Source of the DNA: a virus
Virus record (IMG/VR): IMGVR_UViG_3300034951_000027
Coordinates: 1 to 37,562 of that record
Direction: 5' to 3' (one strand)
DNA length: 37,562 nt
Made by a program: the position numbers and the translations under genes. Below the pieces are notes generated by a model. That model was not told where the DNA came from. It saw nothing but the letters and a program-made list of their open reading frames with translations, and did no database searches. Below are positions 8,064-14,730 of the stretch, one piece after another. Numbering within the stretch: position 1 is the stretch's first letter; the number at the start of each line of letters is the position of its first letter.

Positions 8064-9060
8064 GACAACAGAGACGTGTAATCTAAATTGCGAACATTGT
8101 TTTACCTCTGGCAGTAAGGGGAGGAAGATATTCTTCAATCCTGAAGATACAGCTAAGTTTGTAAACCACTGGGGTAATGAAGAGATACACATAGATTTCC
8201 ATGGCGGTGAGCCTTTCTTGGCACCACTAGATGATATGAAAAGATTTCATACATTGGTTCGAGATGTTAACCCGAGTTCGTCTATCGGTGTGACCACCAA
8301 CTTGACATTCAAACTCACACCAGAGAAAGTATCGTTTATTCAGAATGAATTATCCGGTAGGATCTGCACGTCTTGGGACGAAGGGATACGTTGGACAAAT
8401 GTCAGACAATATGACCTATGGAAGAAGAATGTAAGGTTGTTGATTGGTCTCGGTGTTGATGTTAAAGTAAATGTTTCAATGAACACCAAGTTAATGAAGC
8501 GCAGTCCAGCAGGAGTCCTTGCCCTGTTTAGGGAGTTAGGTATAAGAGAGATTGCCTTTGAAAGGCTTACCCATGATGGGACCGCTGAAAGAAACCCACA
8601 CATATTCCCAACCAACAAGGCAATTGATGATTGGATATGGGAGATGGACAAGGTAAACGACAGGGATTATTTCGACAATGTACTTCTTGAATCTGTCTAT
8701 GCAAAGTTTGAAGGAAAAGGAAACAGAAACTCTACCTTTTGTAGAGGGTGCGAAAAGATAATGTTTACTATCAATGCAGATGGTACTGTTGCAGGTTGTC
8801 CTAATTCAGCACCAACCGCCCACTACGCCACTATATATGATAGTAAAGAAAATGTACTGGCAAGTCCTGAAAGGGCGTGTATGATTGCCACTGAAGCCTA
8901 CCAAAACCCAGAGTGTATAAGCTGTGAGGTTTTTGGACAGTGTGGTGGAGATTGTTACAAGTTAAACTGGGACACACAGTGCCCAGCACCTAAAAGGTTA
9001 ATGTATGGACTTAATAATAAAACCAACAGAGCTATGCAACTTCAAGTGCACGTTTTGTAG
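8044..9060 (+). CDS. Radical SAM/SPASM protein 6 (TTG start)
   Basis: 338 aa. This is the most canonical enzyme of the set. The N-terminal motif is C12, C16 and C19 (CNLNCEHCF), GGEP is at 54-57, and a textbook SPASM pattern follows with C233, C236, C252, C279, C291, C294, C300, C304 and C313 (including CGGDC). The start appears to be TTG at 8044 inside the preceding gene, with GAGG upstream; no ATG precedes the Cys motif in frame. It overlaps radical SAM protein 7 by 56 bases. The organisation resembles anaerobic sulfatase-maturase/HxsB-type peptide-modifying enzymes, but I cannot assign the subfamily. Confidence 0.87.
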   Translation: MIVFYVKTTETCNLNCEHCFTSGSKGRKIFFNPEDTAKFVNHWGNEEIHIDFHGGEPFLAPLDDMKRFHTLVRDVNPSSSIGVTTNLTFKLTPEKVSFIQNELSGRICTSWDEGIRWTNVRQYDLWKKNVRLLIGLGVDVKVNVSMNTKLMKRSPAGVLALFRELGIREIAFERLTHDGTAERNPHIFPTNKAIDDWIWEMDKVNDRDYFDNVLLESVYAKFEGKGNRNSTFCRGCEKIMFTINADGTVAGCPNSAPTAHYATIYDSKENVLASPERACMIATEAYQNPECISCEVFGQCGGDCYKLNWDTQCPAPKRLMYGLNNKTNRAMQLQVHVL

Positions 9061-9976
9061 TTCAACGGACATATCATCAGAGGACGCTAATTACCTTCCG
9101 GTTGAGAGTGTCTTTGAGTTCCTGGATAATAACCCAGACACAAACACAATCATTGTGAATGGTGGTGATCCGTTGATGATGAAACCAGACTACTATTGGC
9201 AGATAATAGAGTATCTTGACTCTCATGAAATGAGTACCTCGATATCTTTCACAACTAATCTTTACCCTTTTTACGTTAATCCTGACAAGTGGTCAAAACT
9301 CTTTAACCATCCAAGGATGGGGATAACAACGTCCTTTCAGTATGGAGGGGGCCGTCTGAAAGGTGATCGATCTGTGTTCACTGCTGAGGACTTTTGGAAT
9401 GTATCCGACGCTATGTTGGACCATGTAGGTTATCGTCCAGGGTTTATATCGGTTGTCGTCGATGGTGAGCAGGACCTGGCAATTAAGAATGTCGAGTTAG
9501 CGAAAGAAATGGACGTTGAGTGTAAATTAAACTATGCAATGGCGTCCGGTATACAAGATAGACCTTTACTTCTGGCAGACACTTATCGAGTTTATCTCGA
9601 TATATATGACATGGGTTTGGCAGAGTGGGAGTACAATACCAAAGACATTATCAAGTCAATGCGTAACGAGGCCACAGAATGTCCTAGAAACAGAAGTTGT
9701 GAGACAGGCATACGATGCCTTCAACCCGATGGAGATGAGTACACCTGTGGGGCATTTGCTGACGATAAAGAGTATCCTGTAGGAGACAACTTCCGAGACG
9801 ATCCTGAATTGCTTTCAATGAATGATAAGTGTTTTACATGTCCATTGTTTACACTATGTAATGGGTGTGCCAAAACAATTAAAGATCACAAGCGATTTAA
9901 CATGCAAGGTGAGCATTGTTTTAGAATGAAAGAAATGCAAACTGAACTGTTGGAGATGCGTGATGTTGGACTGTGA
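9005..9976 (+). CDS. Radical SAM/SPASM protein 7
   Basis: 323 aa. Radical-SAM cysteines C11, C15 and C18 (LCNFKCTFC) begin almost at the N-terminus, so the start at 9005 is fixed even though it lies 56 bases inside the previous gene. GGDP at 53-56 is a variant of GGEP. Downstream cysteines C226, C232, C238, C248, C276, C279, C285, C288 and C305 make a rich SPASM-like region able to hold two auxiliary clusters. The end overlaps the cupin gene that follows. Substrate unknown; likely a protein or peptide by family. Confidence 0.87.
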   Translation: MDLIIKPTELCNFKCTFCSSTDISSEDANYLPVESVFEFLDNNPDTNTIIVNGGDPLMMKPDYYWQIIEYLDSHEMSTSISFTTNLYPFYVNPDKWSKLFNHPRMGITTSFQYGGGRLKGDRSVFTAEDFWNVSDAMLDHVGYRPGFISVVVDGEQDLAIKNVELAKEMDVECKLNYAMASGIQDRPLLLADTYRVYLDIYDMGLAEWEYNTKDIIKSMRNEATECPRNRSCETGIRCLQPDGDEYTCGAFADDKEYPVGDNFRDDPELLSMNDKCFTCPLFTLCNGCAKTIKDHKRFNMQGEHCFRMKEMQTELLEMRDVGL

Positions 9977-10349
9977 GAAGGATATTTTACAAAACGGAAC
10001 TGACTTTTATTTTATTGATGATAAAGGATTAGACTATAAGATTGAACAACCAGAGGCAGTGATAAAAGTTGCAGAGGGTAGGCACACTGTTAAAGTTGAA
10101 GGCCTTGAGTCGTTCTATGATTATGGAAAGACGGTACACGGTTTCATTTCTCCCGCTGGTTCGGTGTCATTTAAAACGCACGTTGACCCTGTGGATCTTG
10201 ATATAAAGTGTCTTCACGGGCGCAAGTGGATGGACGTATCTGGTGTTATCCGGTATGCCACAGAAGGTGTTGTGATTTTCGTACGTAATAACGTACCACA
10301 TAGGGCGATCAATACCTGTCGCAGTGTGTCACTCAGCATAGAAATATGA
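9963..10349 (+). CDS. Small cupin/JmjC-like (possible Fe(II) oxygenase) protein
   Basis: About 128 aa. I prefer ATG 9963 because GGAG lies seven bases upstream; GTG 9960 is possible. Motifs suggest a double-stranded beta-helix: PAGS then SFKTHVDPVD (HxD, H74 and D76 counted from the GTG), a turn GRKW, and VPHRA with the distal His (H114), followed by a strand SVSLSIEI. This H-x-D...H order is the metal triad of cupin_8/JmjC-type 2-oxoglutarate oxygenases, though the protein is shorter than usual enzymes and could instead bind a substrate or metal. It sits between two radical-SAM genes and overlaps both (ATGA with the next), so it probably acts in the same pathway, for example hydroxylating a residue (inference). 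Confidence 0.65.
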   Translation: MLDCEKDILQNGTDFYFIDDKGLDYKIEQPEAVIKVAEGRHTVKVEGLESFYDYGKTVHGFISPAGSVSFKTHVDPVDLDIKCLHGRKWMDVSGVIRYATEGVVIFVRNNVPHRAINTCRSVSLSIEI

Positions 10350-11233
10350 ACGTATCCATAAACCCATCTTACTTTTGCAACTTCTCTTGTAGCTTCTGTT
10401 ACTTGACGAAGGAGCAACTTAACAGTAAGACAAAGGTCTCCATAGACGAGCTAGATAAGAGGTTGTCAGAAATCCCTGTCATAGACTATGTGGACCTGTA
10501 TGGTGGTGAGTTTGCCACCCTCCCAAAAGCATACGTGTCAGAACTAAAAGCTACAATAAGAAAGCACTATACTGGTGAGATCAATATAGTGACCAACTTC
10601 TCTGTGATGAGAGATGAGCTATTTAGTGATGATATCTCTCTGGCTGTCTCATATGACTTTAAGGCAAGAGAGAAGCACGAAGATGTTTTTATGAATATGT
10701 TAATGAGTCCTAAAGAAATATCAATTCTTATACTGGCATCTCCTGAAGTTCTTGAGATGAATGTGGATGAGATGATACTTCAATTAAACATACTAGGACA
10801 ACTGAAGTCTGTTGAGATAAAGCCGTACTCACAGAACCAGTCAAATTCATTAGAGATAGACGGTAAAAAGTTTGACAGATTTATACTTGACTGGATCAAC
10901 TCAGATATTGTGAAGAACTTTATCTTTACAAATGAAGATAACCTAAACAAGGTCTTAGATGGTACAAGAAATGCCTTCTCTGATGATCATGTCTATATCA
11001 CACCAACTGGTAAGTTTGCTGTTCTTGAGTTTGACGATAACGACAAAGAGTTCTTTATGGAGCTTGACAGTATAGACCAGTACTATGAGTGGTCTAAGAA
11101 AGAGAGAGATAACATCTACCCGGGTTGTTACGATTGCAACTATCTCGGTAGATGTCTGACAGAGCATTATAGGAAACTGTCTTGCTCTGGACACAAGGAG
11201 TTAATAGAGGCATATGAAGGACTGGAAGATTAG
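10346..11233 (+). CDS. Radical SAM protein 8
   Basis: 295 aa. Radical-SAM cysteines are C11, C15 and C18 (FCNFSCSFCYL), with GGE at 53-55. C-terminal C261, C264, C270 and C280 (GCYDC, GRC, SC) form a short SPASM/twitch-like set. The start overlaps the cupin stop (ATGA) and no strong ribosome site is seen, which implies translational coupling. It is the last of eight radical-SAM genes in about 10.4 kb. Sequence does not reveal substrate or chemistry. Confidence 0.87.
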   Translation: MNVSINPSYFCNFSCSFCYLTKEQLNSKTKVSIDELDKRLSEIPVIDYVDLYGGEFATLPKAYVSELKATIRKHYTGEINIVTNFSVMRDELFSDDISLAVSYDFKAREKHEDVFMNMLMSPKEISILILASPEVLEMNVDEMILQLNILGQLKSVEIKPYSQNQSNSLEIDGKKFDRFILDWINSDIVKNFIFTNEDNLNKVLDGTRNAFSDDHVYITPTGKFAVLEFDDNDKEFFMELDSIDQYYEWSKKERDNIYPGCYDCNYLGRCLTEHYRKLSCSGHKELIEAYEGLED

Positions 11234-11627
11234 ACAAGAGATGTATCATCGTCTCAACAATGATTTTAAAGATAATCTAGATGATAAAGATGTACAGGTA
11301 AGAGAAGGAACTATTATAGAAGATTGTGTGGATTACATCCAAAAGCCAAAGGACTTAACGGGGTGGATGTATCCGGCGAAATCTTATGTAGTAGCTCTTT
11401 GCTACGCCACCTGGTTGTCTGAAGATTTTGATGAAGACTTCCTAGGTCTCTTAAACGACCCCGATCTATTGTACGGAAATGACCCTTACTTTGTCACATA
11501 TGACGACAGTAAAGATATGTACGATACTATTATAGAAAGACTTGGTTTACCATTACCTATGACTGGTGTGGTTCCAGATATAAAGAACTACTACTTAGAC
11601 GAGTTTATGTTAAACAAACCCAAATAA
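11214..11627 (+). CDS. Unrecognised 137-aa acidic protein
   Basis: I do not recognise this protein. It begins 20 bases inside radical SAM protein 8 and ends 8 bases before the lysis-like genes. It is acidic, with many Asp and Tyr residues, has no membrane segment, and contains two isolated Cys. Segments such as WMYPAKSYVVALCYATWL (about residues 43-60) look like an amphipathic helix. It may be the last member of the modification operon or an unrelated small phage gene. The start at 11214 has GAGG close upstream; ATG 11241 is an alternative with a poorer site. Confidence 0.65.
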   Translation: MKDWKIRQEMYHRLNNDFKDNLDDKDVQVREGTIIEDCVDYIQKPKDLTGWMYPAKSYVVALCYATWLSEDFDEDFLGLLNDPDLLYGNDPYFVTYDDSKDMYDTIIERLGLPLPMTGVVPDIKNYYLDEFMLNKPK

Positions 11628-11635
11628 AGGATACT

Positions 11636-11893
11636 ATGGAAAATCAAGAACGATGGCACTTATCAAAATCAGTAAGTGTTAGCCACCTACTGACAACGGC
11701 AGCACTGATATTTGGCGCTATGCTTTACATCACAGACATTAGTAAGGACATTGCCGTTCTTCAAGCAAACCAAAATAACATCCAACAACAGATCGTAACT
11801 ATCCAGCAGGACAATAAAGACATGTTCGCTCGTATAGACTCTAAACTCGACCAGATGATTGATGTTATTCATTCTTACAAAAACCTAAGATAG
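11636..11893 (+). CDS. Small membrane protein with coiled coil (lysis-cassette candidate)
   Basis: 85 aa, start after AAAGGATACT. One transmembrane helix (about residues 17-34, LLTTAALIFGAMLYITDI) is followed by a Gln/Asp-rich coiled coil (about residues 38-80). This layout is common for phage holin-associated or inner-membrane spanin-like proteins. Two further small membrane proteins follow at once, which supports a lysis role. No lipoprotein (outer spanin) partner and no endolysin is visible nearby, so the exact function is open. Confidence 0.62.
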   Translation: MENQERWHLSKSVSVSHLLTTAALIFGAMLYITDISKDIAVLQANQNNIQQQIVTIQQDNKDMFARIDSKLDQMIDVIHSYKNLR

Positions 11894-11901
11894 GAGTTGG
11901 C

Positions 11902-12009
11902 ATGGACAAGAAAAGTATTAAGAAATATGTAACGATGGTTTCAGCAATTGTAGCAGCGATAGCAGCAGCAATAGTGACTATCGTAGATACGCTTGATGGT
12001 GCGGTATAG
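11902..12009 (+). CDS. 35-aa hydrophobic peptide (lysis-cassette candidate)
   Basis: A very small gene with a clear ribosome site (TAGGAG, six bases before ATG). A basic N-terminus (MDKKSIKKY) is followed by a single hydrophobic helix rich in Ala, Ile and Val (residues 10-28) and a short acidic tail. Its stop TAG overlaps the GTG start of the next gene. Good initiation signals and tight packing argue that it is expressed. A holin, antiholin or pinholin-like role is possible. Confidence 0.6.
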   Translation: MDKKSIKKYVTMVSAIVAAIAAAIVTIVDTLDGAV

Positions 12010-12440
12010 TGATTACTATATTAACTAGCGCATTGCCTATATTACTGGGCTTCTTTGCTAAGCTACTGGCTATTAAAAGTCAAGCTTCATCAGACAATCA
12101 AAGAATGCTCTTAGAGGCTTTGTCTGCAAAGAACGCTGTAATAGATAGTGCAAGGGAGGCCGCTTCAAAAGAAGGTCCTGCCGCAGCATGGAACAGAAGG
12201 ATTATCATCTTCTCACTACTTGGTTTAGTTGTATTTCTACAGGTGGCTCCGGCCCTCTTTGATATTGATACTGTTATCCCCACTGTTCGTGAGGGTATTA
12301 GTTTCTTAGGGTTTCAGTTAACACCTGACAAGATAGAATATATTACCGTGCAAGGCATGGTTAAATTTACAGAAATATTTGAGTGGGTAACGCTCATTGT
12401 CGAGATGTACTTCGGCGCACAATTAGCTAAGGGGAAGTAA
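12009..12440 (+). CDS. Holin-like membrane protein (GTG start)
   Basis: 143 aa with three hydrophobic segments: near residues 2-20 (ILTSALPILLGFF), 65-83 (IIIFSLLGLVVFL) and 118-136 (EIFEWVTLIVEMYFG). A charged, Ala-rich linker joins the first two. Three membrane helices in a protein of this size fit class I-type phage holins that make holes in the inner membrane at lysis. Start is GTG at 12009, overlapping the stop of the 35-aa peptide (TAGTG), so translation is probably coupled. The assignment rests on topology and location only. Confidence 0.6.
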   Translation: MITILTSALPILLGFFAKLLAIKSQASSDNQRMLLEALSAKNAVIDSAREAASKEGPAAAWNRRIIIFSLLGLVVFLQVAPALFDIDTVIPTVREGISFLGFQLTPDKIEYITVQGMVKFTEIFEWVTLIVEMYFGAQLAKGK

Positions 12441-12441
12441 C

Positions 12442-13125
12442 ATGGCATTATGGGATGACATTAAAAGTAAAAACATTAATTTAAAAACAGGTGAGTTGAA
12501 GTATATAGACGACGCGGCTGGAGAAGGTTTTGAAACAATCTATGAGATGGGAGACAAGAGCAAAGGCTCTAGTAACATCAATATAGCTGACGGGTGGCTT
12601 AACTTTGATGGTTACAATGTAAGATCTCCACGTCAGAATAATATAGGCCCTGCAGGATTCCACAAAGGAGTTCCAAATCACGACCCAGTGAGAACTGCAG
12701 CAATTAGACAGGCAGATCAAGAGCTAATGGAAAGAGAGCTGTTAGGCTTCAATAATGACAGTGATACCTTTGATGGATTTTCACCAGTAGAGCCAACAAA
12801 TTACGAGCAGATCGGATCCACCATGGCAGGTCTTGATGACTTTGATTCTGGAGTTGCTGCTAATGAGAGAGCTAGGAAGGATGCGTTCTTACTGGATGGG
12901 GCTGCAAGAAAGGCGGAAAGACTGTCTGACTATGAGAACGCAGGCACACTTGGTAAAGCAAATAGGATTATTGGAGATCAAGCTGGAAGCATCTTTGACT
13001 CGGTAACCGGCTTCTTTAACGGTTTGAATACAGACCCAACACAAGAGAAGGTTGTCCCAAATTATGCCGAAGGATTATTCAGCAAACCCTCAGGCAAGCC
13101 ACAAGGTAGACGCGGAAACAAATAG
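12442..13125 (+). CDS. Hypothetical virion-associated protein, 227 aa
   Basis: Starts after GGGGAAG, two bases past the holin-like gene. It is hydrophilic, rich in Gly, Asp and Asn, without Cys or membrane segments, and ends in a basic tail (KPQGRRGNK). Weak internal similarity of DAAGEGFE and FNGLNTDP-type turns suggests loosely structured regions. It is located at the head of the tail-protein genes and may be a structural or adaptor protein, but I do not recognise it. Confidence 0.65.
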   Translation: MALWDDIKSKNINLKTGELKYIDDAAGEGFETIYEMGDKSKGSSNINIADGWLNFDGYNVRSPRQNNIGPAGFHKGVPNHDPVRTAAIRQADQELMERELLGFNNDSDTFDGFSPVEPTNYEQIGSTMAGLDDFDSGVAANERARKDAFLLDGAARKAERLSDYENAGTLGKANRIIGDQAGSIFDSVTGFFNGLNTDPTQEKVVPNYAEGLFSKPSGKPQGRRGNK

Positions 13126-13134
13126 GAGACATAT

Positions 13135-14721
13135 ATGCCTTACGAAACAAGTCCGGAGATTGACTTCTCCTCTGTTGGTTTAGTTACCGACATTCCATCC
13201 AATGCAATACCAACAGGTGCTTGGAGTAATTGCTTAGATGTTAGATGTAGGAATGGATCTGTTCAGGGCGTTAATGCTTTTGAAGATGATATAGTCCTAC
13301 ATGATCTAACTGCCAACATTATTGGTGGTAAAGCTATGGCCATCACTCAGTTCACTCCAGCCGGATCTACAGATCTAGTCATTGCCTATATCGTTAAAGG
13401 CGCCAATGGCAATGGTAGCGTTGTTCTTTATGACACAGACTCGACTAATACGAGTCCATATAATGACATAACAAATGCAAACACCGACCAGGTATTTACA
13501 TTTGACGATAAGTACCCTCCACAAATCTTTGTGTTTAATGAGATACTTATAGTCAACCCTGCTAAGGATGCACCTCCACAAGTAACTGATGCAAAGATAA
13601 CTGCAGGAAGTCTGCACGAGCTTGACAACTGGGACAGTATCAACGACAGTAGTGGTGAGCCGCTTATAGCTAGAGTGCTAAGGCCGTTCAACAATAGATT
13701 GGTTGCTATGAACATCTTTGAAGAGCATGATCAAGGTGGTAACACTGCTAATGACGTGTTCCTTCCTATCGATTTCTTGTGGTCATCACATATCACAACA
13801 CTGCAATCACTAACAGCAGCTACATGGACAGCCTCAACAACTAACACAGCTGGTGATAACTTCCTTACAGAGACTCCGGGCAAGATACTTGACGGCGGAC
13901 AGCTTGGTGAATTCTTTATTGCATACAAGTCTGACAGTGTTATTCGTGTAAGAGAGACTGGCGACAACTTTGTGCTAGCTTTTGAAAGCATTTTTGAAGA
14001 TGACGGCATATACTCTACAAGATGTTTTGCTAACATCGGTGGCTCTCAACATTTGGTTGTTGGAAACTATGGTGTATACATTCATGACGGACAGTCACAA
14101 AGACAGGATATTGCAAAAGATCTATTCAAAGATACTATGTACTTACTTGTTGAGCCTGGCGAAAAGGAACGTGCATTTGTATTTCAGCAGACAAGAGATA
14201 AAGAAGTTTGGTTTTGTTTAAGCTCTAAGAATAACGAGGTAGGCGGAGTAAGGCAATTAGGTTGTGACCTTGCTTTTGTATATGACTATGGAAGCGGTAA
14301 GCTTCACAAAAGAAGTCTTCCGGGAGTAGTAGACGTATATGAAACAGAACTTAATGGACAGCTGGAAATCTTTGCAGCTAAACCTGGAGACACAAACCTT
14401 CAGAAACTTTCAAGTACAGCTTTGGTTTCTGGTGGCTTCTTTGAGCGAGAGAATGACAATCTCACTGACAACAATAGAATTAAACAGATTAATCGTATAC
14501 ATGTTAATGCTAAAGGAAGCGTCAATCTTGCTGTAGTTGGAACAAACAACCTGAACGACTCAAAGATTTATTCAGATGTTACCTTTGATCCCGCAACAAC
14601 CCATAAGGTTGATGTTAGAACATCAGGAAGATATATGAACCTAAGGGTTACAATGAACGGGGATACAAACCCAGAGTTAACTAAATTACAATTTGACCTT
14701 AAACTTATGGGTGTTAGATAA
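13135..14721 (+). CDS. Tail nozzle/tubular-like virion protein
   Basis: 528 aa, start after TAGGAGACATAT. The N-terminus (SVGLVTDIPSNAIPTGAW, then NCLDVRCRNGSVQ) matches a pattern common at the start of podovirus tail nozzle or stabilisation proteins, where a line about default or path is followed by a beta-propeller body. The rest is beta-rich with many short strands and Asp-Gly turns, as in P22 gp10/T7 gp12-type nozzles that extend the portal vertex. It is followed by fibre genes, as expected. I am fairly confident of a tail role, less of the precise family. Confidence 0.62.
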   Translation: MPYETSPEIDFSSVGLVTDIPSNAIPTGAWSNCLDVRCRNGSVQGVNAFEDDIVLHDLTANIIGGKAMAITQFTPAGSTDLVIAYIVKGANGNGSVVLYDTDSTNTSPYNDITNANTDQVFTFDDKYPPQIFVFNEILIVNPAKDAPPQVTDAKITAGSLHELDNWDSINDSSGEPLIARVLRPFNNRLVAMNIFEEHDQGGNTANDVFLPIDFLWSSHITTLQSLTAATWTASTTNTAGDNFLTETPGKILDGGQLGEFFIAYKSDSVIRVRETGDNFVLAFESIFEDDGIYSTRCFANIGGSQHLVVGNYGVYIHDGQSQRQDIAKDLFKDTMYLLVEPGEKERAFVFQQTRDKEVWFCLSSKNNEVGGVRQLGCDLAFVYDYGSGKLHKRSLPGVVDVYETELNGQLEIFAAKPGDTNLQKLSSTALVSGGFFERENDNLTDNNRIKQINRIHVNAKGSVNLAVVGTNNLNDSKIYSDVTFDPATTHKVDVRTSGRYMNLRVTMNGDTNPELTKLQFDLKLMGVR

Positions 14722-14730
14722 AGGAGTCCT

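Noticed and set aside
8044-9976. Assigning radical SAM proteins 6 and 7 as HxsB and HxsC
   Set aside because: The pairing and the HSS within CHSS are suggestive, but I see no HxsD partner and cannot show family membership by eye, so no symbol was given.
881-11233. Radical-SAM genes as queuosine (QueE), viperin or anaerobic RNR activase genes
   Set aside because: SPASM-like cysteines, the number of copies and the absence of pathway partners do not fit; the RNR here is class I and needs no radical-SAM activase.
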